A DNA stretch of 64,000 bases from Streptomyces sp. SCSIO 30461 (lineage in GTDB: Bacteria; Actinomycetota; Actinomycetes; Streptomycetales; Streptomycetaceae), in NCBI RefSeq assembly GCF_037023745.1, contig NZ_CP146101.1, forward strand, positions 7,748,501-7,812,500. The letters run 5' to 3'. The notes beneath the pieces were generated by a model. That model had not been told where the DNA came from, ran no database searches, and saw nothing but the letters and a program-made list of their open reading frames with translations. The position numbers were made by a program, and so were the translations under genes. Every line of letters begins with the position of its first letter. The stretch's first letter is position 1. This document shows positions 33,864-41,663 of this stretch, piece by piece.

Positions 33864-36632
33864 ATGAGACTCCGGCGTGGGATCGCGATCGCCGTCGTCG
33901 CCGGAGGCGGCGCTGTGACCACCATGCTGGTCGGGCTCGTCACGAACGCCGTGTCCGACGAGTCGCGGTGGCCCGGTTGGCTGGGGTGGTTACAGGAGCA
34001 CGCCTGGTTCTCGTTCGTCGTGTTGGGCGTGACGATGGCGGGGCTGACGGCCCTGCTCGCCGGGCTCTCCGAGACGCGGCCTCCCACCCCTCCGGGCCGA
34101 CCGGAGGATGGAGCGGGGCCACCGGGGGCTGCCCGGGTGCTTCGTTCGTTGCCGCGCGACACCGCCGCGTTCACCGACCGTGCCGCGGAGCTGGATCGGC
34201 TGGTGGGCTCGGTGCGGGCTTCACAGGAGCGTGGCGAGGGGCTGCCCGTTCACGTGATCGACGGCATGCCAGGCGTCGGGAAGACCACCTTCGCCGTGCA
34301 CGCCGGCCACCTGCTCTCCGAGCGGTTCCCCGACGGACAGCTCTTCGTGAACCTCAACGGGCACACGCCGGGGCGCACTCCGGTGCAAGCCGGCGAGGCG
34401 CTCGCCTCGCTTCTCGCGGCCGCCGGTGTGCCGACGCAGCAGATTCCCGTCGGTGACGACGTCGGAGCGGTCACCGAGGCTCGGGCCGCCATGTGGCGGA
34501 GCAGGCTCGCGGACAAGAAGGCGCTGCTGATTCTTGACAACGCGGCCAGCTACCGGCAGCTGGAGCCGCTGCTCCCCGGTGGGAGCGGGTGTCTGGTGTT
34601 AGTGACCAGCCGTAAGCGGCTGGTGGCGAACGAGGAGGTGGTCATGTCGGTGGACGCGCTCCCGCCGGATCACGCGGTCGACCTCTTCCTGCGGCTCAGT
34701 GGGCGGCCGGCCGACGCTCTCGGCCGGGATGTGGTGGACGAGTTGGTGCGGCTGTGCGGGTGTCTGCCGTTGGGGGTGTCGTTGCTCGCGGCACGGTTGC
34801 GGCATCATCCGTCCTGGGGCGCCGAGGACCTGCGCGGGCGGCTGGTGGCGGCGCGGGACCGGCTGGGAGAACTGCGCGCCGGGGAACGCGCCGTCACCGC
34901 GACGTTCGATCTGTCCTATCGGGATCTCGCGCCGGAGCGGCAGCGCTTCTTCCGACAGCTCGGCTTCTTTCCGGGCACCGATCTCGACCCGCACGTCGGT
35001 GCGGCGCTTGATGAGGTCTCGGTCGTGGTGGCCCGTCGACATCTTGAGGCGCTCTACGACGACCATCTGATCGACGAACAACCGGGGAGTCGCTACCGGC
35101 TGCATGATCTCTTGCGCGACTACGCTCGCGGTCTCGCTGCCGAGGGAGACAGCATGGACCACGTACAGGCCGTCCAGCGTGTGTGCACCTACTACCTGGC
35201 CGCTCTCGTCGTTGCGAATGGGCACATCGTGCGCAGCGGCGCCGCGGTGCCACCGGCTCCGGACAGCGCCTCGCGGGTGGAGACCCCAGCCTTGGAGTCG
35301 CGGGCGGATGCCCTGAGCTGGCTGGAGACCGAGCGGGCCAACATCCTGGCCTGCGTCCGGCGGGCGAACGGCCTCGCCCTGTATGACCTCGTGGTCCGGC
35401 TCGCCGCGGCTATGGCGCCCTTCCTGCGCCAGGCCGGCCCCTGGGACCAGGCCGTCGGGCTCCACCGGACCGCTGCCGAGGCCGCCCGCCACACCGGCGA
35501 CCAGCGGGCACGGGGCGATGCTCTCGCCGAGCTGGGTGTCGTACGCCGCTTCATGGCCGCCTACCCACAGGCGATCGAGGCCCTGAACGACGCTGTGACT
35601 GCGTACGAAGCAGTCGACGACCGGCGCGGCAAGGCGGACGCACTCAACCAGCTTGGCATCGTCTGGTACCTGACCGCGGACAACGAGGACGCGGCCCGCG
35701 CCCAGACCGAGGCCCTCGCCCTCTACCGTGAGCTGGGCAACCGGCTCGGACAGGCGAACGCGCTTGCCGATCTCGGCATGACACACCGGCAGATGAGTCG
35801 GTTCGACGCCGCGGTGGAGGCGCAGAGCGAGGCCCTGGCGATCTACCGGGAACTCGGTGACCGGTACGGGGAGGCGAACTCCCTGCGGGACCTGGGTGTC
35901 GCGCACTGCCTCATGGGCACGTACGACCTGGCCACGCGGCATCACCAGGAAGCGTTCGACATCTACCTGGAGCTGGACGACCGTGTGCACCAGGCTTACG
36001 CGCTGAACGAGTTGGGCGTCGTCCGACGGCTGACCGGGGACACCGAGGGAGCGCGGACGGCACACAGCCAGGCCCTGACGCACTTCACCGAGCTCGGTGA
36101 ACGGTTCGGCCGCGCGACCAGCGTCCGCCACCTTGGCGTCGTGGAGCGTGTGACCGGGGATACGCCAGAGGCGATCCGGCTTCTGGTGGAGGCCCTGGAC
36201 GCTTACCGCGAACTCGGCAGCCGCGGAGGTGAGGCCGCCTCGCTGAGCGAGCTGGGCGTTGCGCGCGGCATCGTCGGTGGGCGCGACGGCGCGATCGAGG
36301 CGTTCCAACGCGGCTTGGAGATCCTGCGGGACTTGGGCGACCGGTGCGGCGAGGCAGAGGTACTGAACCACTGGGGGATGCTGTTGTTCACCTCCGATGA
36401 ACCGCCGGCCGCCCGTCGGCACTTCGATCAGGCGCTCACGCTCGCGCGGGACATCCGCTGCCCGCTTGAGGAGGCGCGGGCACTGGAAGGCATCGGCCGC
36501 TGCGACTGGACGATTGACGGGCCTGGTCACGGTGTGACTTCGCTGCGAGCCGCCGCGACCGTGTACCGGCGATTGGGCGTGAGCGCGGCCGCGGACGACA
36601 TCGAACGGTTGCTGGTGCCGCGGTCCGGTTGA
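33864..36632 (+). CDS. NB-ARC/TPR protein with N-terminal membrane helices
   Basis: About 922 residues from ATG 33864 (GTG 33801 is an alternative). Two hydrophobic helices open the protein (about residues 6-26 and 46-70). Then comes an NB-ARC-type NTPase: P-loop IDGMPGVGKTTFAVHAG, Walker B KALLILDNAAS, the GLPL-like CGCLPLGVSLLAARL and the RHD-like RYRLHDLLRDYA. The C-terminal half is about nine TPR units with the consensus 'ALYRELGDRxGEANxLxxLGV'. Actinobacterial FxSxx-COOH RiPP loci carry a TPR protein of similar design beside precursor and radical SAM genes. Its position 127 bp before a precursor-like gene fits such a role. Otherwise a signalling STAND protein. Confidence 0.82.
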   Translation: MRLRRGIAIAVVAGGGAVTTMLVGLVTNAVSDESRWPGWLGWLQEHAWFSFVVLGVTMAGLTALLAGLSETRPPTPPGRPEDGAGPPGAARVLRSLPRDTAAFTDRAAELDRLVGSVRASQERGEGLPVHVIDGMPGVGKTTFAVHAGHLLSERFPDGQLFVNLNGHTPGRTPVQAGEALASLLAAAGVPTQQIPVGDDVGAVTEARAAMWRSRLADKKALLILDNAASYRQLEPLLPGGSGCLVLVTSRKRLVANEEVVMSVDALPPDHAVDLFLRLSGRPADALGRDVVDELVRLCGCLPLGVSLLAARLRHHPSWGAEDLRGRLVAARDRLGELRAGERAVTATFDLSYRDLAPERQRFFRQLGFFPGTDLDPHVGAALDEVSVVVARRHLEALYDDHLIDEQPGSRYRLHDLLRDYARGLAAEGDSMDHVQAVQRVCTYYLAALVVANGHIVRSGAAVPPAPDSASRVETPALESRADALSWLETERANILACVRRANGLALYDLVVRLAAAMAPFLRQAGPWDQAVGLHRTAAEAARHTGDQRARGDALAELGVVRRFMAAYPQAIEALNDAVTAYEAVDDRRGKADALNQLGIVWYLTADNEDAARAQTEALALYRELGNRLGQANALADLGMTHRQMSRFDAAVEAQSEALAIYRELGDRYGEANSLRDLGVAHCLMGTYDLATRHHQEAFDIYLELDDRVHQAYALNELGVVRRLTGDTEGARTAHSQALTHFTELGERFGRATSVRHLGVVERVTGDTPEAIRLLVEALDAYRELGSRGGEAASLSELGVARGIVGGRDGAIEAFQRGLEILRDLGDRCGEAEVLNHWGMLLFTSDEPPAARRHFDQALTLARDIRCPLEEARALEGIGRCDWTIDGPGHGVTSLRAAATVYRRLGVSAAADDIERLLVPRSG

Positions 36633-36759
36633 CGCCGACCATGTGGCCGAATTTCCTGTGCCAGGTGGGTGGTTGAGGATGCTACGTTTCCGGCTGATCT
36701 GTCGCTTCAGCCCCATCGCACCGTGCCACCTCCGGCACGTACCTCACGAGGAGCGTTGA

Positions 36760-36963
36760 ATGCCGTCACACGCGTCCGTCACCGAGCCACGCACCATCAC
36801 GCCCGTCGGCCCGGCGTCCGCGGAGCCGACGGCGGCCGGCACCGCCGTCCTGGACCGCGTGGCCGCCCGTGTCCGGCAGCGGCTGGAGGCCGAGGAGGGC
36901 GCGACGAGCCGGGTCGGCGACGGTGCCCACGCGGCCTCGCTCATCTGGCCCTGGCCGCTGTAA
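36760..36963 (+). CDS. Putative RiPP precursor ending in W-P-W-P-L
   Basis: 67 residues from ATG 36760 behind GAGGAG. It starts with a polar leader (MPSHASVTEPRTITP), then a helical stretch (AVLDRVAARVRQRLEAEEG) and a short C-terminus ending SLIWPWPL (Trp63, Pro64, Trp65). A radical SAM/SPASM gene starts 13 bp later. FxsB-like enzymes crosslink an aromatic residue to the residue two places on, and here Trp63-x-Trp65 fits that spacing. The classical FxSxx terminus is absent. That it is a precursor is inferred from size, position and the aromatic terminus; no protease or exporter is adjacent. Confidence 0.72.
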   Translation: MPSHASVTEPRTITPVGPASAEPTAAGTAVLDRVAARVRQRLEAEEGATSRVGDGAHAASLIWPWPL

Positions 36964-36976
36964 GCACACCCGCTCG

Positions 36977-38137
36977 ATGACAGAACCCGAAGGCCCCGTT
37001 CCTTTCCGGACGTTCATCCTCAAGGTCGCCAACCGCTGCAATATCGACTGCGACTACTGCTTCGTCTTCAACTCCAGGGACCAAGCGGCGCGGCGCCTGC
37101 CCGCCCGAATGGACCTCGCTGTGGCCCAGGCTGCGGCCCGGCGGATCGGTGAACACGCCACCGCGCACGGCCTTCGGACCATCCACGTCGTTCTGCACGG
37201 CGGGGAGCCGCTTCTCGTCGGCGTCGGGCACATGGCCGGTCTGCTGGAAGCCGTCCGGGACGCCGCGCCGTCCGGGACCCGGGTCCTCTTCGAGCTCCAG
37301 ACCAACGGGACCCTTCTGTCCGGTGCCTGGCTGGACCTCTTCGAGCGGTACGAGGTCGCGGTCGGCGTCAGCCTCGACGGGCCGCCACCTGCGAATGACC
37401 GGCACCGGCTGACCCACGCCGGGCGGTCGAGCGCCGTCTCCGCCGTGCGCGGCATCGAACTCCTGCGGTCGCGGCCACACCTGTTCGCGGGGCTGCTCGC
37501 CGTCGTGGACCTGGCCAACGACCCCGTGGAGGTCCACGACTACCTGGCGGCGTTCGAACCGCCGGTGATCGACTTCGGCCTGCCGCACGCGACCCACGAC
37601 GACCCGCCGCACCGCTCCGATCCGAGCGTGCCCGAGTACGGGCTGTGGATGAGCAGGGTGTACGACGCCTGGCTCGACCGGCCCGAGTACCGGCACAGCG
37701 TCCGGATGCTGGAGGACATCGTGGCCCTCAGCTCTGGCGTGCGCGGCTCGGTGGAGACGCTCGGCCTGGCCCCGCCGACAAGCGTCGTGATCGAGTCCGA
37801 CGGCTCCATCGAGGCCGTGGACACCCTGCGGTCGGTCGAGGAGGGTGCCACCTGGCTCGGGCTCGACGTCCTCCGCCACTCCTTCGACGAAGCTCTGTCC
37901 CATCCAAAGCTGCTGCACCGGCAACACGGCAAGGAAGCGCTCGCCGAGCAGTGCCGCGCCTGCCCACTCGCGGACGTGTGCGGCGGTGGCTACCTCCCAC
38001 ACCGCTTCAGCGAAGCCCAGGGCTACCGGAACCCGTCTGTCTACTGCGCGGACCTGGAGCACCTCATCCGACACGTCCAGGGCTCCCTGCGGCAGCACGG
38101 CTGGAACCCCTACGCGCAGGCCGCCTCGTCGCCGTAG
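36977..38137 (+). CDS. FxsB-like radical SAM/SPASM peptide-modifying enzyme
   Basis: 386 residues. Radical SAM motif C21-x3-C25-x2-C28 in VANRCNIDCDYCFVFNS, GGE in VLHGGEPLLVG, QTNGTLL, VSLDGPPPANDRHR. A C-terminal SPASM-like set of cysteines lies in QCRACPLADVCGGGYLPHRF, with another Cys in NPSVYCADL. These are features of the FxsB family that forms three-residue cyclophanes in FxSxx-type peptides. It follows the 67-residue precursor by 13 bp and precedes the acetyltransferase. The substrate is therefore almost certainly the WPWPL peptide; the exact bond is inference. Confidence 0.88.
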   Translation: MTEPEGPVPFRTFILKVANRCNIDCDYCFVFNSRDQAARRLPARMDLAVAQAAARRIGEHATAHGLRTIHVVLHGGEPLLVGVGHMAGLLEAVRDAAPSGTRVLFELQTNGTLLSGAWLDLFERYEVAVGVSLDGPPPANDRHRLTHAGRSSAVSAVRGIELLRSRPHLFAGLLAVVDLANDPVEVHDYLAAFEPPVIDFGLPHATHDDPPHRSDPSVPEYGLWMSRVYDAWLDRPEYRHSVRMLEDIVALSSGVRGSVETLGLAPPTSVVIESDGSIEAVDTLRSVEEGATWLGLDVLRHSFDEALSHPKLLHRQHGKEALAEQCRACPLADVCGGGYLPHRFSEAQGYRNPSVYCADLEHLIRHVQGSLRQHGWNPYAQAASSP

Positions 38138-38229
38138 ACGCGTGTGCCGTACCGCCCGAAGGGGATCACGCGTTGGAACGGACGAGTGCAGCAGCGACCG
38201 AAGCAATCGAGGAAGGACAGGAGGCGCCG

Positions 38230-38709
38230 ATGACCGTGACGATCCGTCCCGCGGAGAAGCGGGACGTCCCGGCCGTGGCCGAGCTGATCGAGGAGATCGA
38301 GCGGTTCTACGGGGCGACCGACACAGATATCCAGCCGATCGAGGAGCGCCGCCTCCAGGTGGAAGAAGCCCTCTTCGGCGTGCCACCGCTGGCTTCCGCC
38401 CTGCTCGTCGAGGACGAGACCGGGGACATTGTGGGCCTCGCCGCCTATTCCTTCCTCTGGCCGGCCGCCGGTTCCTCGCACTCCCTGTTCCTGAAGGAGC
38501 TCTACGTCCGCGACACCCTGCGTCGGCAGGGCATCGGTGCTCGCCTCATGGACGAACTCCGCGCCTTGGCCGCCGCACGCCCCGGCTGCAGCCGGGTGGA
38601 ATGGATGGCCGACCGCGACAACCCAGGCGCACGGGCCTTCTACGAGTCGCGCGGGTTCAGCGAGTCCGACGGGAAGATCGTCTACCGGGTCGACTCCAGC
38701 ACGGCGTGA
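38230..38709 (+). CDS. GNAT-family acetyltransferase
   Basis: 159 residues from ATG 38230 behind AGGAGG. The GNAT core is evident: TVTIRPAEKRDVPAVAELIE at the start, acetyl-CoA loop LRRQGIGARLMDELRALAA, and the closing NPGARAFYESRGFSESDGKI. The substrate could be an amine on the RiPP or an unrelated small molecule. It is 93 bp after the radical SAM gene on the same strand, so it may be the last gene of that transcript. Confidence 0.88.
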   Translation: MTVTIRPAEKRDVPAVAELIEEIERFYGATDTDIQPIEERRLQVEEALFGVPPLASALLVEDETGDIVGLAAYSFLWPAAGSSHSLFLKELYVRDTLRRQGIGARLMDELRALAAARPGCSRVEWMADRDNPGARAFYESRGFSESDGKIVYRVDSSTA

Positions 38710-38725
38710 GGGTGGTACGAGGCCA

Positions 38726-39094
38726 GTGGAAGTGGAGCGCTGCGACGAGTGCGGCGGCAAGATCGTCATCGGGCTCGGATGCGAGTGTCCGCCGGGCTCA
38801 TCGGCGTCGGCGCCCACGCGTTCCGCAGGCACGTTCGTGAACAGGGAGTGGCGTACTCACCCGGACGACACGATCCTGATCTCCCCGACGCAGTGCGGGC
38901 ACAGGCCCGGCTGGTGCGACCACATGACCGAGGACGACGTACGACCCCCGCGGTGGGGGTGGATCCCGAATCCTCCACCTGGGCTCTGGGAGCGGTTGAG
39001 CGGTGCTTCTCCCGTGACTGCCACCGCGGGCAACCCGAGGCGACGGGCCGTGCGGCGGTGCACCGACTGTGAGGCGAACCTCGCGCAGGGCTGA
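38726..39094 (+). CDS. Small Cys-rich zinc-ribbon-like protein
   Basis: 122 residues from GTG 38726 (GTG 38732 also possible). CDECGGKIVIGLGCECP at the N-terminus and RRCTDCEANL at the C-terminus give paired cysteines as in zinc ribbons. A central QCGHRPGWCDHM contains further Cys/His. No known family. Placed between the GNAT gene and the convergent methyltransferase gene. Confidence 0.55.
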   Translation: MEVERCDECGGKIVIGLGCECPPGSSASAPTRSAGTFVNREWRTHPDDTILISPTQCGHRPGWCDHMTEDDVRPPRWGWIPNPPPGLWERLSGASPVTATAGNPRRRAVRRCTDCEANLAQG

Positions 39095-39176
39095 CCGCTG
39101 TGCTCCCACGCCGCCCTGTTCTCGTTTCGGTGGGCGCGGCCGCACCTGGCAACGGCCACGCCCGCCTGCGTCAAGA

Positions 39177-40400
39177 TCAGTAGCTGATGACGAGCCGCAC
39201 GGACGGCCGGTCGATCACGGATCCGTCGGCGAGGTCGCTGTCCGGTGTGTCCGCGGGGTAGGCCATGACCACGGGTTCGGCGGTCCGGGCCGGGCCCCAG
39301 GCGCGGATCTGCGCGCAGATCCGCCCGGCGAGATCGGCGCCGGCGAGACCGTAGCCGACGGCTCCCAGCCGGAACCGGGGTTCTGTCTCGGGGTCTTCGG
39401 CGGTCCGCTCCAGAGTGAGGTATGCGATGGAGTCCCCCTCGACGAGGGCGGGGCTCAGGGCGGGTGAGGCGGGGCGGTGGAGGCCGGCCTCCACCGCTGC
39501 GGGCTTCGCGGTGATGCGGCAGGTCGCTCGCTCGGTGGCGCTCAGCCGCAGCCAGACGCCGTCGAACGACTCGACGGGCCCGACCGTCACATCGCTCCAG
39601 ACGACCGACTTCGCTCGGGTGAGGGCGTCGCGCAGAAGTTCCGGGGCGATGGACTGGTCCTCGTCCCAGTAGAGCCGGACGAGCCGGTCGTCGTCGATGT
39701 AATCGTTCCGCTCTCCGTCCTGGCCGATCACCGGGAGGAAGCCGCACATCTTGACGGAGTAGGACCGCATCCGCCCCTCCTCGCGTTGGAAGGCCACGGC
39801 CCTGGAGAGCCCGCGCCATCGCAGCGGGACCACGAGGCGTCCGCCGACGGCGAGCTGGTCCCACCAGGCGCCGGGGAGGTCCCACATGCCGGCCGTGGCG
39901 ATCATTCGGCCGTACGGGCTGAACTCCGGGGCGCCGAGGGCGCCGTCCCTCGTGACGACGCGAACGTCTTCGTATCCGTTGGCGTCCAGCGTCCGGCGGG
40001 CGTAGGCGGTCACGTCGGGGTCGATGTCGCACGTGGTGACCTGTCCGGACTTCCCGGTGAGGTGCTTGAGAAGGGCGGCATTGTAGCCGGTACCGGCCCC
40101 GATCTCAAAGACGTTGTCGCCTTCGCGGACGGCGAGTTGGACCAGCATGAAGTGCACGACGTCGGGCTGGGAGGCGCAGCTCAGCGGGAGTGCGTCCTCG
40201 TCGGGGTTCTCCTTGATCGTCACGCTCTTGTTGGCGTACGCCTCCTCGATGGGCGCGTCGGGGAGGAAGGCGTGGCGGGGTACGGTCCGCATGGTTCCTT
40301 CGACGCGTGCGTCGCGGAGGCCGGAGAGGTCCTCTTTCAGGATGGCGTCGACCAAGCGGTTGCGCAGGTCCTCGGGGGAGGCGCCAGTGGTGGTGTTCAT
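39177..40400 (-). CDS. FxLD-system protein-isoaspartate-type methyltransferase
   Basis: 407 residues from ATG 40400 (GAAAGGAC upstream). The N-terminal 230 residues are a PCMT-like class I methyltransferase: FLPDAPIEEAYANKSVTIKE, motif I VFEIGAGTGYNAALLKHLTG, VTTCDIDPDVTAYARRTLDA, VVTRDGALGAPEFSPYGRMI, VGGRLVVPLRWRGLSRAVAF. The C-terminal 170 residues are an extra domain found in 'methyltransferase, FxLD system' proteins. In such lanthipeptide loci the enzyme methylates an Asp of the core peptide, giving an aspartimide or isoaspartate. The precursor here has Asp53 in its core. Last gene of the minus-strand lanthipeptide operon, 87 bp after lanC. Confidence 0.9.
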   Translation of the reverse strand: MNTTTGASPEDLRNRLVDAILKEDLSGLRDARVEGTMRTVPRHAFLPDAPIEEAYANKSVTIKENPDEDALPLSCASQPDVVHFMLVQLAVREGDNVFEIGAGTGYNAALLKHLTGKSGQVTTCDIDPDVTAYARRTLDANGYEDVRVVTRDGALGAPEFSPYGRMIATAGMWDLPGAWWDQLAVGGRLVVPLRWRGLSRAVAFQREEGRMRSYSVKMCGFLPVIGQDGERNDYIDDDRLVRLYWDEDQSIAPELLRDALTRAKSVVWSDVTVGPVESFDGVWLRLSATERATCRITAKPAAVEAGLHRPASPALSPALVEGDSIAYLTLERTAEDPETEPRFRLGAVGYGLAGADLAGRICAQIRAWGPARTAEPVVMAYPADTPDSDLADGSVIDRPSVRLVISY

Positions 40401-40487
40401 CGCGTCCTTTCGGAAGGTGCCCGGCTGTGCGTACGGCAGGGGCAGATCGTTCTCATTTGTTCTGGTGTGCGGATGCGGTTCGCGGCG

Positions 40488-41663
40488 TCACCCTGTCAGG
40501 AGCAGGCAGCGGTCCCAGGGGGCGGTGATCGCCGTGTTGACGGGGTCGGTGAGAAGGACCAGGTGGATACCTGCCGTGCCGTCCATCAGGCCGGCGCCGT
40601 CCGGCAGTCCGTGGTGGTCCAGGTGCTTGTTGAGCCGGGCGTTCAGGCGGGGTAGATGCGACGCGAGTTCGTCATCGAGGGCGTCTCCGGCGGCACGGGA
40701 GACGGTCTGCATGAGCCCCGCCCAACCGTGGCAGAGGGATGCGTCGGTGAGGTGAGCGAGCTGCTGATCGTCGGCAAGACATCCGGCCAGGGCCTGTTCG
40801 GCTTGGCGTTGCCGGTCACGGTCGCCGAGGGCGATGCCGGCGAGTTGCTGGGCGCGGGCGACGCCGGGGGTGCCGTAGCACCAGGACGGGCGTCTCGGTC
40901 CTGGACGCTGGAGCTCGCCGCGTCGGTGTTCGGCTCGGGTGATCAGGTCCGGCCACCAGGCACACGAGCCGGTGCCGCTGCGCCACTGGTCGAGCCAGTC
41001 ACACATCCGGGTCATGGCCTTCGTCTGTCCGGGCACCGTGTGGCCGTGGCGCAGTGCCGTGGCCAGCAGCGCCAGAGGTCCGGCGATGCCGTGGGCGAGG
41101 CCGAAGTTGCCGTGTCCGCCGGGCCATCGCGGTGACGGCCGTAGATCGGGGCTGTCGCTGGTCCACCAGCCGGGCAGATGTTGCGCTTCGATGATGACCG
41201 GTTCCGTCAGCCGCACCAGGTAGGCGAGGACGTCCTGAAGTTCCGTCTTGTGGCCGCGGTGCAGGTGGTGCACGCCCAGCCCGGTCAGTCCGCTGATGAG
41301 GTCGTACTCGCCCAGGGTGGGCAACGCGCCGCGATCGATGCGGGCGTGTGCCCGCTTGAGTCGTTGGCATGTGACGTCGGCGAGGTATGTGTCCAGGGTC
41401 GCCAGGGCGCGTGTGGCTGTGTTCGTGCGCGTGAAGCTGAGCACGTACGCGACGGCCGGGGCGCCCTCGTACAGACCGCATGCCTCGGGAGCGGCCTGGA
41501 TCGGGCCCTTGACCATGGCGGCGGCCCACGGCCGGAGCGCGTCCCTGTCGTCTTCGCCGGTGTGGGCCCTGACGGCGTGCAGCAGCGCGACTCCCGCCGC
41601 GCCGGAGTACAGCGACTGCCCCCAACCGGGCCCGGTGGGTGTGGGCGGCGGGTCGTAATTCAT
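40488..41663 (-). CDS. LanC-like lanthipeptide cyclase
   Basis: 391 residues starting at the ATG (41661-41663) that overlaps the stop of the dehydratase gene (TGATG), so translation is coupled. The zinc ligands of LanC are present: Cys in SWCYGTPGVARAQ and the Cys-His pair in LCHGWAGLMQ, with the preceding GHGNFGLAHGIAGPLALL toroid repeat. It adds Cys thiols to dehydrated Ser/Thr to form (methyl)lanthionine rings. Frame is open further upstream but that is antisense overlap with lanB. Confidence 0.92.
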   Translation of the reverse strand: MNYDPPPTPTGPGWGQSLYSGAAGVALLHAVRAHTGEDDRDALRPWAAAMVKGPIQAAPEACGLYEGAPAVAYVLSFTRTNTATRALATLDTYLADVTCQRLKRAHARIDRGALPTLGEYDLISGLTGLGVHHLHRGHKTELQDVLAYLVRLTEPVIIEAQHLPGWWTSDSPDLRPSPRWPGGHGNFGLAHGIAGPLALLATALRHGHTVPGQTKAMTRMCDWLDQWRSGTGSCAWWPDLITRAEHRRGELQRPGPRRPSWCYGTPGVARAQQLAGIALGDRDRQRQAEQALAGCLADDQQLAHLTDASLCHGWAGLMQTVSRAAGDALDDELASHLPRLNARLNKHLDHHGLPDGAGLMDGTAGIHLVLLTDPVNTAITAPWDRCLLLTG

